40,637 nt of DNA from Planctomycetaceae bacterium (lineage in GTDB: Bacteria; Planctomycetota; Planctomycetia; Planctomycetales; Planctomycetaceae): NCBI GenBank assembly GCA_029259815.1, contig JAJDEJ010000225.1, positions 1 through 40,637 of the forward strand, in the 5' to 3' direction. Numbering within the stretch: the first letter of the stretch is position 1; each line of letters opens with the position of its first letter. Below the pieces are notes generated by a model, which did not search any database, was not told where the DNA came from, and saw nothing but the letters and a program-made list of their open reading frames with translations. Positions 8,611-17,747 of the stretch are shown piece by piece. A program made the translations under genes and the position numbers.

Positions 8611-8690
8611 TCCAACGCCACTTGCGGATTAGCACGACCAGAGAGCCACCGGATGTCCCTTGGAGGCGCTAATCCGCAAGCGGCGTTGGA
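8611..8690. repeat. Inverted repeat (REPIN-like) between tpx and ruvB, family N
   Basis: Left arm TCCAACGCCACTTGCGGATT and AGC (8611-8633) is the near-exact reverse complement of GCTAATCCGCAAGCGGCGTT and GGA (8668-8690), with a 34-base spacer. Half-units with GCTAATCCGCAAGC or a one-base variant occur at 9843-9856 and about 27200-27213. It lies 20 bases after tpx and 6 bases from the ruvB stop, so it may serve as a two-way terminator. Confidence 0.75.
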
Positions 8691-8696
8691 ACCCGG

Positions 8697-9797
8697 TCAG
8701 AACAGTGTGACCGGTCCCGTCGAGCCGCCGGGCGGTGTCAAACCGAGATGAATGTATCCCGCCTCAGTGACGACGCGGCCTCGGGGGGTGCGTTGGATCA
8801 GGCCGCTGCGGAGCAGGAACGGTTCAACGTCGTCTTCGAGCGTGTCAGGAGGAACGCTCATGCTGTGGGAAATTGCCCGCAGGCCGGCGGGTCCGCCGCT
8901 GAAGACACGGATGATTGTTTCGAGGTAGCGGCGATCCTGACGTTCGAGACCGAATTGGTCGATCTCTAACTTGTTCAACGCGTGCCTCGCGATCTCCGTG
9001 GTGATCTCGCCAGTCGGATGATCGAGAGTGGCGAAGTCGCGTGTTCTCAACAGAAGGTTGTTCGCTTTCCGAGGTGTGCCCTGCGAGCGGCGGGCGATTT
9101 CCTCCGCAGCCTCATCGGTAACCGTTGTCCGCAGCTTCACGGCGTTGCGGGTGACGATCTCGACGAGGTCGAGTTCTTCGTAGAAGTCCAGATGCTCGCG
9201 GTAGACAAAGCGGTCTCTCATCGGAGCGGTGAGCATTCCGGACCGCGTCGTCGCGCCGATGACGGTGAACGGCTTGAGCTGCATGTTGATGGTGCGAGCG
9301 TTGAGGCCGTCGCCGAGTGCGATGTCGACCCGGAAGTCTTCCATCGCCGGGTACAGGAACTCCTCGACGGCTGCAGGTAGCCGATGCACTTCATCGATGA
9401 ACAGCACCGAGCGTTCGGTCGCGTTCGTCAGATACGGCAGCAGATCCTTGGGCGCCTGCATTGCTGGTCCGGCACAAATCTGAATGTCGACTCCCAACTC
9501 GCGTGGGATGACGGTCGCGAGCGTCGTCTTGCCGATGCCGGGCGGTCCATCAAGCAAAAGATGACCGAGCGTGTCCCCCCGCTTTTTCGTTGCATCAAGC
9601 ATCACACGAATACGCTCAACAACCTTGGCCTGTCCAACAACCTGCTCAAGTGACGTCGGTCGCAGGGCCTCGTCGATCTCACGATCGTCTGGATCGAAGG
9701 GGGTATCCATGGTGTCACCTGGCTCGATCACAGAGACCGGAACATCATCGTCGACGGGAACCATTCGTGTCCGTTGGACCACTCGTTCGCGAGCCAT
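8697..9797 (-). CDS. ruvB: Holliday junction branch-migration ATPase RuvB
   Basis: 366-residue AAA+ motor that with RuvA drives branch migration of Holliday junctions. Walker [11 protein letters not shown] is near residue 84 and Walker [10 protein letters not shown] near 133. Sensor 1 [18 protein letters not shown] is near 180, and the C-terminal winged helix includes [10 protein letters not shown] and the typical RTPRGRV. An N-terminal extension of about 40 residues (to about residue 41) is longer than in Escherichia coli. The start ATG 9797 has AAGGA six bases upstream. ruvA and ruvC are not in the window; yebC lies directly upstream on the same strand, echoing the common yebC-ruv linkage. 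Confidence 0.95.
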   Translation of the reverse strand: MARERVVQRTRMVPVDDDVPVSVIEPGDTMDTPFDPDDREIDEALRPTSLEQVVGQAKVVERIRVMLDATKKRGDTLGHLLLDGPPGIGKTTLATVIPRELGVDIQICAGPAMQAPKDLLPYLTNATERSVLFIDEVHRLPAAVEEFLYPAMEDFRVDIALGDGLNARTINMQLKPFTVIGATTRSGMLTAPMRDRFVYREHLDFYEELDLVEIVTRNAVKLRTTVTDEAAEEIARRSQGTPRKANNLLLRTRDFATLDHPTGEITTEIARHALNKLEIDQFGLERQDRRYLETIIRVFSGGPAGLRAISHSMSVPPDTLEDDVEPFLLRSGLIQRTPRGRVVTEAGYIHLGLTPPGGSTGPVTLF

Positions 9798-9840
9798 GGG
9801 TCATCCTTGAGGGTTACTGGCAATTGGTCGCGTGGGGATG

Positions 9841-9859
9841 GTGCTAATCCGCAAGCGAT
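9841..9859. repeat. Half-unit of repeat family N between yebC and ruvB
   Basis: GTGCTAATCCGCAAGCGAT matches the inner half of the inverted repeat at 8611-8690. Only one arm is present, so it is a solo unit or a decayed copy. Confidence 0.5.
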
Positions 9860-9883
9860 GGATGAGAGCGCGTGATATCTCCG

Positions 9884-10639
9884 TCAGGTTTCGGCCATGA
9901 CGGCGTCCATGATTGCGTCGGGGATGTTGAAGTTGGCCGTGACGTTCTGGACATCGTCGTTATCCTCGAGTGCATCCATCAGTTTCAGGACTCGCCGGGC
10001 ATCCTTCTCGTCGAGATCGACCGATGTCGTCGGAATCCGTGCCAGATCGGCAACCTCTGTCTCGATCTCACGAGCCGTCAAGGCGTCATTGACCGATTGA
10101 AACGCATCCACAGATGTGAGGATCTCGTACGTGTCTCCGTTGAGTCGAACGTCTTCAGCACCAGCTTCGACGGCTAACTCAAACAGTGACTCTTCATCGG
10201 CCTGCCCAGCGGCGACCATAAACTGGCCTTTGCGATCGAACAGGTATCCTACGCAGCCAGTGCTGCCGAGATTGCCTCCATGAACTTCGAATGTTTTGCG
10301 GACTTCGCCTGCGGTACGGTTACGATTCTCTGTCAGGGCATCGCACATGATCGCGACGCCGCCGGGACCATAACCTTCATAAGTCAATTCCTGATAGTCA
10401 TCACCGTCGGACTCGCCGCAGCCTTTTTGCACGGCACGCTCGATGTTGTCCTTGGGCATGCTGTTTTTTTTGGCTTTGTCGATCGCATACCTGAGCGTCA
10501 GGTTCATGTCTGGATCGCCCCCCCCATTGCGGGCAGCGACGATAATCGCGCGGCTGAGCTTGCCAAACAGTTTGCCGCGTTTGGCGTCGATGCGACCTTT
10601 CTTGTGAGCGATGTTCGCCCAATGAGAGTGACCAGCCAT
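9884..10639 (-). CDS. yebC: YebC/PmpR/TACO1-family protein
   Basis: 251-residue YebC-family protein. Members were first described as transcriptional regulators; recent work on bacterial and mitochondrial relatives supports a role in translation of difficult (polyproline) stretches. The family hallmark MAGHSHWANIAHKKG begins at ATG 10639, which fixes the start; the frame is open 25 codons further but that part has no family similarity. Other conserved blocks are KLSRAI near 28, MPKDNIERA near 70 and GPGGVA near 100. No Shine-Dalgarno sequence is obvious. It sits between the TPR gene and ruvB on the same strand. Confidence 0.93.
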   Translation of the reverse strand: MAGHSHWANIAHKKGRIDAKRGKLFGKLSRAIIVAARNGGGDPDMNLTLRYAIDKAKKNSMPKDNIERAVQKGCGESDGDDYQELTYEGYGPGGVAIMCDALTENRNRTAGEVRKTFEVHGGNLGSTGCVGYLFDRKGQFMVAAGQADEESLFELAVEAGAEDVRLNGDTYEILTSVDAFQSVNDALTAREIETEVADLARIPTTSVDLDEKDARRVLKLMDALEDNDDVQNVTANFNIPDAIMDAVMAET

Positions 10640-10720
10640 AGAGGAGTGCAGTGTCGAGTGTTGAAAGTTCAGAGTCATCGGAGGCGAGAATTCTGAAGAG
10701 CCGCTAACGCTCACCAGTGC

Positions 10721-10747
10721 CGGCTCGGCAGGAGCTTCGCCCTCCCG
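10721..10747. repeat. Single REP-like unit of family G
   Basis: CGGCTCGGCAGGAGCTTCGC followed by CCTCCCG matches the right unit of the inverted pair at 6793-6941. It lies just downstream of the TPR gene stop (10753, minus strand). Confidence 0.6.
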
Positions 10748-10752
10748 GGTCG

Positions 10753-13074
10753 CTATTCGTCAGATGGGGCCGGGAGTTTGGCCTTAATACGATCGAGGAT
10801 CTTCTCGTCCGGATAGGGCTTCCCCTGTTCTTTTTCGAGGGCCTTCTGCCAAGCTTCAAGGGCCTTGTCCGTGAGTTCGAGTGCGTTGTACGTGTCGCCC
10901 AAGTGATCCAAGATCGTGCTGTCATCTCCATTCGGAAGGCTGACCGCCTGTTCGAGGTGACCACGAGCTTTCTCATAGTCGCCGAGTTTGAAGAGCACCC
11001 AGCCCATGCTGTCGAGATAGGCGGGGTTTTCGCCTTCGGCTGCAAGAGCCTTCTCAATCATCGCTTTGGCCTGTTCGAGGTTCTTGCCCTGATCGGCCCA
11101 GAGATAGCCAAGGTCGTTGTTGACCTGCGTATTGTCGGGCTCCTCGTCAAAGACGACTTCAAGGACTTCTTCCCCTTTCTGGAAGTCGCCGAGTTGCACC
11201 CACACGGCAGAAAGACTGAAACGCGTCTGCCTCACGATGCGCTGCGACTCTGCATTGTCTTTTGACTCATAGGTGTCGATGACTTCCTGAAATTTGTCGA
11301 TCGCCTCTTCCCAACGATGGGCGTGATAGAAAACCCACGCTTCTTGAAAATGCATGGCTGCGTTGTCGGGCAGTGCCTTGCGGGCTTCGCCGATCGCTTC
11401 GAGGGCCGCGTCCGTTTGTCCATCCATCTCAAAAGCGTGTGATTGGAAGTAAAGGAACAACGCACGCACACCGGCTTGTTGCAGGTTGTTCGACGTGTGC
11501 TCGGTGGCTTGACCAAACACTTTCGCCGCTTCTGCGTATTTGTCTGCGTCGGTCAGGGCAAGGCCGAGTTCACGAAAGAGTTGAGCCGGCGGATCGTTCT
11601 GCATATCAATCGCCAGCTGATAGAACTCCTGCGCCGGCTCGATTCGGTCGGACTCAACAGACAACTTGCCAAGGACGTAGGCCTGAATGAAATCCAACTT
11701 GCCGTCGTCCTCGCCCATCAGTTCATGACCGGTGGCGATCAGCCCGTCCATCGCTTCGTCGTCCTCAGCGATCTCCGTTTGCAGTTCCCCAAATCGCTCA
11801 ACGAGCGCCCGCATGTCGGAGTCCATTCGCTCCAGGGCCTCCGAATCTTCCGTCTGCGGCACCACCTGATAGGCTTGTGCGAAGGTCTCCAGCAGCGGCT
11901 TTGCCTGGTGCTGCCGACGATAGACGCTCGCCAGCCCAACCAAACCGCGTGGATCTGCACGTCGTCCGATCGTTTCCTTCAACAACTCCTCGGCCTCGTC
12001 CAGTTGATCCTGCTGCTCGTATTGCTCAGCGAGAAAGTAGGCCAGCGATTTGTTTCGGGAGTCCCGATCGTGCAGATTTTCCAACTGAGGCAGTAGTTCG
12101 TCGGTTCTCTCCAACTCCGTCAAGAGATCGGCGAGCAACTGATAGGCCTCACGCCCTTTGGAATGTAACTGGGCGTCAAAGTACTTCTGAAGCTCTTCCA
12201 ATGCTTGCTCGGGACGCTCTGTCTCCTTGTAGACCATCGCCAGGTTAAAGCTGTGAATGCCTGGCCGCGCTTTGTTGAATTTGCCCGCCTCATCGAACGC
12301 TGTCACGGCGAGGTCAGCCAGCTTGGCATCCAGAAAGACCTTGCCCATCTGCTCATAGGTCTCGCCCGCGTCTCCGAGAATTTCTTCCCTTTCCTCTTCT
12401 GCCAGTGGAGAGTCGGAGTCCAGGAGCGCCGACATCACGACTTTGTAATGCTCGACAGCCGGGTCTGTGTGTGTCATCAACCGGTGAAACAATCCCAAAT
12501 CACGGTGGAGCACCAAGTCATCAACCAGCTTGAGATCCTCGGGTGGTGACTGCTGAATCTTCTCCAGCACCTCGATGGCTTGCCCGGTTTCAGAGGCCCG
12601 AACGAGGAGATTTGCGAGGCCTCGTGCGAGGGGAATGCCCTCGCGACTTTGTCCAGCCGCTTGCAGTGCATACTTAGTGGCTCCCTCGCGATCCCCTTGA
12701 GCAAATGTGATGGTCACGAGGGATTGATACGGCTTGATTTCTCCCGGTGCAATTTCGATCGCTGTGCGATACGCCTCCAGCGCACCAGCGTAGTCATTTT
12801 TGCCTTCCCGAAGCTGGCCCGTCATGAACCAGGTCACCGCCTGCCGACGCGCCTTTTGCTCGTCTGTCAGTGGAACCTTCGGCTCGAATGGTTCCACGGG
12901 GTCATCTGCGATTTGCTGAACATCAACCGCGATTGGAGACGGGTTGGCTGCTGGTGACGGCTGCGCGATGGGAGGCGCGGGAGGCTGAGGCTGATCGTCT
13001 CCGTGAACACTGCCCTGCCACAGGGCGATCTGCCCGAGCAAGACGCCGACGATCGTCTGTCGAATCACAGTCAT
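10753..13074 (-). CDS. Exported tetratricopeptide-repeat protein
   Basis: About 773 residues from ATG 13074, with a signal peptide (QTIVGVLLGQIALWQGSVHG) followed by a proline-rich linker (PQPPAPP). The rest is almost entirely TPR helices. Clear repeats include DYAGALEAYRTAIEIAPGE near 95, YADQ-type helices in the middle and, at the C-terminus, NPAYLDSMGWVLFKLGDYEK followed by ALEAWQKALEKE. The DSMGWVL block is typical of long periplasmic TPR scaffolds. It is probably a protein-protein interaction scaffold in the periplasm or at the membrane; partners are unknown. The chosen start has GAGAGG about nine bases upstream; the frame is open 46 codons further without signal-peptide logic. It lies between the endonuclease-like gene and yebC. 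Confidence 0.8.
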   Translation of the reverse strand: MTVIRQTIVGVLLGQIALWQGSVHGDDQPQPPAPPIAQPSPAANPSPIAVDVQQIADDPVEPFEPKVPLTDEQKARRQAVTWFMTGQLREGKNDYAGALEAYRTAIEIAPGEIKPYQSLVTITFAQGDREGATKYALQAAGQSREGIPLARGLANLLVRASETGQAIEVLEKIQQSPPEDLKLVDDLVLHRDLGLFHRLMTHTDPAVEHYKVVMSALLDSDSPLAEEEREEILGDAGETYEQMGKVFLDAKLADLAVTAFDEAGKFNKARPGIHSFNLAMVYKETERPEQALEELQKYFDAQLHSKGREAYQLLADLLTELERTDELLPQLENLHDRDSRNKSLAYFLAEQYEQQDQLDEAEELLKETIGRRADPRGLVGLASVYRRQHQAKPLLETFAQAYQVVPQTEDSEALERMDSDMRALVERFGELQTEIAEDDEAMDGLIATGHELMGEDDGKLDFIQAYVLGKLSVESDRIEPAQEFYQLAIDMQNDPPAQLFRELGLALTDADKYAEAAKVFGQATEHTSNNLQQAGVRALFLYFQSHAFEMDGQTDAALEAIGEARKALPDNAAMHFQEAWVFYHAHRWEEAIDKFQEVIDTYESKDNAESQRIVRQTRFSLSAVWVQLGDFQKGEEVLEVVFDEEPDNTQVNNDLGYLWADQGKNLEQAKAMIEKALAAEGENPAYLDSMGWVLFKLGDYEKARGHLEQAVSLPNGDDSTILDHLGDTYNALELTDKALEAWQKALEKEQGKPYPDEKILDRIKAKLPAPSDE

Positions 13075-13299
13075 CAGCCCAATCCTCTCAAAAGCTTGGT
13101 AAGAAGACATATCAACCGCATTCCTCATTGTAGCGAGCTGCGGAGAGCTGACAAACAGCGTCTTTTCCCAGGCCAAACGCGGGCGCTGGAACTGGCTGAG
13201 GCAAGACTGCAAAATGCTGTTCGCGGAACGACGAAACTCAACGCTGACAACAGGTCACCACTGGCGGGACAACGAGCCAGCTTGCCGGCAACGAGTCGT

Positions 13300-14202
13300 C
13301 TATTTCTTCTTCGTCACGCGGCGAGTCGTTTTTTTCTTGGTCGCTTTTTGGGGTCGCGAGACCTTCTTGGTGACGTTTTTCTTCTTCGCCGTTGGTCGCT
13401 TGCTGGCCGTGCCCTTCTTGGTTTTCGCAGTGGACTTCTTGGCCGTCGTTTTCTTTCGAGGCTTGCTGACTTTCTTCGTCCGGCCGGGAGGGTTCTTCAA
13501 CAATGACTCGAGACGCTTCGCGGCATCGGTCGGATCAACTTCTCCATCGGTCAGCATCGCCTTGGTGATCTTGAAGGCTGACTTGAACGTCGGATCCGCT
13601 CCCAACTCTCTGAGCAAGTGACCCAGCAATGGTGCATCAGATTTCCGGACAGACGACTTCACTTCTTCCGCGGCCTTGTCCGGAGGCATCCCCTGAGGGA
13701 TCAACCCCAACCAAGCGACGACGCGGCAGAGAGTGTCATCCATAGGAATGACATGCGCCCCCAGCGAATGCTGAAGTGTGTACAGTTGGACAAAGGGGGA
13801 CAGACACTTGATCTTCGCCAATTGCTTAACAGCCGAATCAACCGTTTTGCGACGCAGGGGTTCGAAGTCGAACACGTAGTACTTCTCGAAGACATACTGG
13901 AGCGTGTCACGAATCCGGAGCGCCCGCCAGGCGGCGTCATCCAGACTGTCCAACGATCGTTCGACTTCGGAAATGGAACTGACCCGAATTTCGTTGAGAT
14001 CATGAAACGTGCTGAGCAGGTTCTGATAGGCCGCTTCGGCCTCTTGATTTCGTGCATTCTCCAAGCAGCAGGCGAACAACATGGTCTCGAGGACGTTTCG
14101 CTGATCCTTGGGAACGCCGCCGCCGTACTTCTTCTTGAGCACAGTGACGATTTTGCGAAATAAGGCTTGCCGGTCGGACGCTTTGAGTTTAGTCGTTGAC
14201 AT
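13300..14202 (-). CDS. Endonuclease III-like (HhH-GPD fold) protein with histone-H1-like basic tail
   Basis: 300 residues. Residues 1-230 align in pattern with the endonuclease III/HhH-GPD DNA glycosylase fold: ETMLFACCLEN near 40 and the block SPFVQLYTLQHSLGAHVIP near 135-153, followed by Asp155 in MDDTLCRV, the position of the catalytic aspartate. The helix-hairpin-helix glycines (LPGVG in the family) are replaced by LSPFV, the catalytic lysine is absent and there are no C-terminal Fe-S cysteines. From about residue 235 the protein becomes a Lys/Thr/Ala-rich tail (KKTTAKKSTAKTKKG and similar) like a histone-H1 or Hc1 domain, expected to bind DNA or RNA without sequence preference. ATG 14202 is preferred over GTG 14217. 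It follows rbfA at 69 bases. Function is unproven. Confidence 0.7.
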   Translation of the reverse strand: MSTTKLKASDRQALFRKIVTVLKKKYGGGVPKDQRNVLETMLFACCLENARNQEAEAAYQNLLSTFHDLNEIRVSSISEVERSLDSLDDAAWRALRIRDTLQYVFEKYYVFDFEPLRRKTVDSAVKQLAKIKCLSPFVQLYTLQHSLGAHVIPMDDTLCRVVAWLGLIPQGMPPDKAAEEVKSSVRKSDAPLLGHLLRELGADPTFKSAFKITKAMLTDGEVDPTDAAKRLESLLKNPPGRTKKVSKPRKKTTAKKSTAKTKKGTASKRPTAKKKNVTKKVSRPQKATKKKTTRRVTKKK

Positions 14203-14271
14203 GTTGTCGGCTGGCACGCAAAGTTGTGCAGGAATTTGGTTTTTGAAAGGGGTGGGATGTCTCAGGCGTTC

Positions 14272-14769
14272 TCAGCCACCGTCGATCTGGTCGGAAACCG
14301 CCTCGGGAAGGTCGTTGTCATCGGGGGGTGCTGCCCGAGAGACAGCATTGGGTTCGGACTCTGTCGAGTCGGTACCGGAAGGCCCGACCTCTGAGGATTC
14401 GCCTTCCTGCGTCTCACGTGCTGCCCGTTCCTCAGCAAGTTCGCGAAGGATGCGAGAAGCCTCCAACGACTTCTTCACACCGTCGTCGAGTTCGAAACTG
14501 AGAATCGGGGTAAACCGCAGATTCACGCGATCAGCGACTTTGGATTGCAGGAAACCACGTGCGGCATCGAGACCGCCCATCGACAGACGCTGTTGAGTCT
14601 CGTCCCCCATGACGGAAACGAGAACCTTGGCCGTCCGCAGGTCGATGGGCACTTCGACGCTCAGCACCGTCACATTTTTGATTCGTGGATCGCGCAGCTC
14701 AAGGAGGATCGTCGAGCTGACGACCTCCCGAATCGCTTCGGCAACTTTGGCGGTGCGGCGATTCCCCAT
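14272..14769 (-). CDS. rbfA: 30S ribosome-binding factor RbfA
   Basis: 165-residue protein whose first ~115 residues match RbfA, a KH-like factor for maturation of the 5' end of 16S rRNA in the small subunit. Landmarks are RTAKVAEAIREVVSS at the start, LRDPRIKNVTVLSVEV near 27, DLRTAKVLVSVMG near 43 and RFTPILSFELDDG near 87. The last ~50 residues (GESSEVGPSGTDSTESEP onward) are an acidic, Ser/Glu-rich tail not seen in the Escherichia coli protein. It follows infB with a 158-base gap that contains a strong hairpin. Confidence 0.92.
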   Translation of the reverse strand: MGNRRTAKVAEAIREVVSSTILLELRDPRIKNVTVLSVEVPIDLRTAKVLVSVMGDETQQRLSMGGLDAARGFLQSKVADRVNLRFTPILSFELDDGVKKSLEASRILRELAEERAARETQEGESSEVGPSGTDSTESEPNAVSRAAPPDDNDLPEAVSDQIDGG

Positions 14770-14853
14770 GCTTGATGTGTCGAACGCTCCTGAACCTCAA
14801 TGATGCGGAGCCATCACAAAACAACTCCAGACGACGGCATCACTTGCGACCAA

Positions 14854-14870
14854 AGGGCCCCTTGGGCCCT
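14854..14870. other. Perfect GC-rich hairpin between infB and rbfA
   Basis: AGGGCCC, a 3-base loop, then GGGCCCT, a perfect 7-bp stem with no T-run long enough for a classical terminator (minus strand continues TTGG). It may tune read-through from infB into rbfA or protect mRNA ends; this is inference. Confidence 0.5.
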
Positions 14871-14927
14871 CACCATGCCTCCCTGCCCGCTGCTCCTCGC
14901 CGAGACCTCCCGGCTCAACTCTTCCCG

Positions 14928-17675
14928 TTAGCTATCGAGTGATCGTTTGACTTCGTCCACCCGGAAGGCTTCAAACAAATCACCCTCTTTCACGTCGTTG
15001 AATCCGTCGAGGCGGATACCGCACTCAAACCCTTCCCGCACCTCACGGACGTCGTCCTTATCTCGTTTCAGCGAGGCGATGGGATAGTCGTTAATAATCT
15101 TCTGATCTCGAATCACGTGTACTCGGTTGTTGCGTTCGATTGTTCCGCTCAACATACGGCACCCGGCAATGGTCCCGTAGCGGCTGATGTGGAAAGTTTG
15201 CAGAACCAAAGCCCGCCCCGTCGCGACTTCGACTTTGTCTGGCCGCAACAGTCCTTCGAGTGCCATGCGAATGTGATCGGTCAACTCGTAGATGATGCTG
15301 TAACGACGGACCTCAACCGACTCGCGCTCCGCCAGTGCGCTGGCACGGTCCTCGGCGATCACATGGAACGCGACGATGATCGCCCCCGCGGAACTCGCGA
15401 GATACACGTCGCTTTCATTCACCCCTCCAACACCTTCGTGCAGAATCTTCACGCGGACTTCCGGATGATCCAGTTTGCCCAACTCACTGCGAATGGCTTC
15501 GATCGAGCCAGGCGAATCGGCCTTGATAATGAGTGGCAACTCGCGGACACCGCCGTCGGATCCGGCCCCGGCGAGAATGTCTTCTAACGTCACAGGACCA
15601 CCGCCACGTCCGACAAGAGTCGCATCGCGCCCCCGGGTCTGACGAACATCCGCAGCTTCGCGAGCTTCATCCAGACTCGGCATCACATAGAAGTGATCGC
15701 CCGCACCAGGAACGTCATTCAACCCGGCCACACGGACTGGCGATGAAGGCAGCGCGACCTCGATCGGCTCATCACGATCATTGTACATGGCACGAATCCG
15801 TCCGTAGGACGATCCGCACAACGCGATGTCACCCACCTGCAGTGTTCCGTCACGAACAATCAGCCAGGCAATCGGGCCACGGCCTTCATCCAGAAACGCC
15901 TCCAGACAGACACCCACAGCGGGTGTATCGACCGGCCCTTTGAATTCCTGCAACTCGGCGGTGAGGAGAATGGTCTCCAGTAAATCGTCGATCCCCTGCC
16001 CCTCGAGAGCGGAGACGCGCACGACTTCGATGTCACCACCCCACTCCGAAGGCTGCACCTCGTGCTGGGATAACTCAGTCAGAATTCGCTGCTCGTTGAT
16101 ATCTGGAAGATCACATTTGTTTAAGGCGACAATCAGCGGAACGCCTGCGGCCTTCGCGTGGCTAATACATTCAGCCGTTTGAGGCATCACACCATCATCG
16201 GCTGCGACGACGAGAATAATGATATCCGTGACATTCGCACCTCGCGCACGCATCTCACCAAAGGCCGCGTGACCTGGGGTATCAACAAACGTGACCGGCT
16301 TGCCGTTGTGCTCGACTTGGTAGGACGAGATATGCTGCGTGATCCCACCCGCCTCGCCTGCGGCGACGTTGGCAGAGCGAATGGTGTCGAGCAGTGTCGT
16401 CTTGCCGTGATCGACATGGCCGAGAATCGTAACGATGGGAGGTCGTTCGGCAATCGTCGCATCCTCGGGAATCTCCTGTTCCTCGAAGCGTGACGACAGC
16501 ACATCCTCGATGTCAGTCTCGTGCTGAATCTCGATATCAACGCCCAACTCCAAGCCAACCTCCAGTACGAACTCTTCTTCCAATTCGTCGGTGATCTTCA
16601 TGAACTTGCCAGCCCGCATCATCACCCCCATGATGTCCTTCGCGGGGCGACCAAGTTCCTCGGACAGTGCGCGAATGCTGATCGGCACCTCGACCGTCGC
16701 TGAGGTCTTGAGATCAACGGGACCGGATCGCTGCTTGCGACGGCCCTTCGGACGGGAAATTCGCTGATCGGAAGCCCCCTCCTCGTCCCGACGCCGACCG
16801 GTACGTTTGACACGCCGCTTCTCACGAACATCATCCAACCCTCCGAGTCGACCGGTCCGTGCTCCAGGACGTCGTACGATCCCTGGTGAATTGTCATCCT
16901 TCTTCCGCGTCTCTGCGTTTGTACGAAGAATGTTCGCGAGCGGACTATTCTGCTTGAGAGCGTCCGCTGTCAGCGGAAGATCGGGTTTCTGTGCAGCGGG
17001 TTCGGATTTGCCCTTCGCAGGTGTCGGCGGTTTGAAGTTGGGCAGCGGTGCGATATTCGGCAGCGATGACTTCTTTGTCGCCTTGCGAGCAGATCTGCCC
17101 CCGCTGTCGGCGACAGAGGCGACCGGCTTCATCTCCCTCATGACGGCACTTCCGCCACCCACAGGCGAAACATAGTCATCCTTCGAAATTGGCTTGGCCG
17201 TACCGTCATCATCCTCGGGGGGAGGTGCGACTGTTGCCTTAGCTGCAGGCTCGCCCTCATCGCCCTCCTGGACTGCGACTGCGGAGGGCTCGACGGCTTC
17301 GTCAACGGCCCCTGCCACTTCCGTAACGACGGATTCTGTTGTTGCATCAACGACTGCTTCGGGCTCAGGCTCCTCCTCGCCCTTCCCCCGACGGATCGCT
17401 CGACCGAGCGGACCGAGCGTCTGAATCTGACGAATCTTGCCGGCACCTTCTCCGACAGATTCACGGACCGGTGCCACCACAGCGACCGGTTCCGGCTCTG
17501 CTGATTTCGCCGGTCCTGCCTGCTTCATGTGCTCCAGGACCACATCACGCTCCTCGGGCGTAATGCTGGCGAGCGCGGAGTTCTTCACAGCGATTCCCGC
17601 ATCATTGCAATGCTGAATCAACTCCTTACTGTCCAATCCCAGATCCTTCGCCAGCGCGAAGATACGTACCTTCAA
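14928..17675 (-). CDS. infB: Translation initiation factor IF-2
   Basis: 915-residue GTPase that places initiator tRNA on the 30S subunit and promotes subunit joining. The IF2_N motif KVRIFALAKDLGLDSKELI opens the protein. Residues ~60-330 are a long low-complexity linker of acidic and Lys/Arg-rich parts, followed by the second N-domain. The G domain has G1 GHVDHGKTTLLD near 420, G3 DTPGHAAF near 465, G4 NKCDLP near 520 and G5 SALEGQGIDDL near 555; domains II to IV follow. The start is TTG 17675 with AGGAGAGG just upstream. nusA lies 72 bases upstream on the same strand, the classic order nusA-infB-rbfA. Confidence 0.97.
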   Translation of the reverse strand: MKVRIFALAKDLGLDSKELIQHCNDAGIAVKNSALASITPEERDVVLEHMKQAGPAKSAEPEPVAVVAPVRESVGEGAGKIRQIQTLGPLGRAIRRGKGEEEPEPEAVVDATTESVVTEVAGAVDEAVEPSAVAVQEGDEGEPAAKATVAPPPEDDDGTAKPISKDDYVSPVGGGSAVMREMKPVASVADSGGRSARKATKKSSLPNIAPLPNFKPPTPAKGKSEPAAQKPDLPLTADALKQNSPLANILRTNAETRKKDDNSPGIVRRPGARTGRLGGLDDVREKRRVKRTGRRRDEEGASDQRISRPKGRRKQRSGPVDLKTSATVEVPISIRALSEELGRPAKDIMGVMMRAGKFMKITDELEEEFVLEVGLELGVDIEIQHETDIEDVLSSRFEEQEIPEDATIAERPPIVTILGHVDHGKTTLLDTIRSANVAAGEAGGITQHISSYQVEHNGKPVTFVDTPGHAAFGEMRARGANVTDIIILVVAADDGVMPQTAECISHAKAAGVPLIVALNKCDLPDINEQRILTELSQHEVQPSEWGGDIEVVRVSALEGQGIDDLLETILLTAELQEFKGPVDTPAVGVCLEAFLDEGRGPIAWLIVRDGTLQVGDIALCGSSYGRIRAMYNDRDEPIEVALPSSPVRVAGLNDVPGAGDHFYVMPSLDEAREAADVRQTRGRDATLVGRGGGPVTLEDILAGAGSDGGVRELPLIIKADSPGSIEAIRSELGKLDHPEVRVKILHEGVGGVNESDVYLASSAGAIIVAFHVIAEDRASALAERESVEVRRYSIIYELTDHIRMALEGLLRPDKVEVATGRALVLQTFHISRYGTIAGCRMLSGTIERNNRVHVIRDQKIINDYPIASLKRDKDDVREVREGFECGIRLDGFNDVKEGDLFEAFRVDEVKRSLDS

Positions 17676-17747
17676 AGTCCTCTCCTCAGTTTCCGTCGAG
17701 TCTGATCTTCAATGACAGATCAATGACACGTTGCCATCATTCACCGA

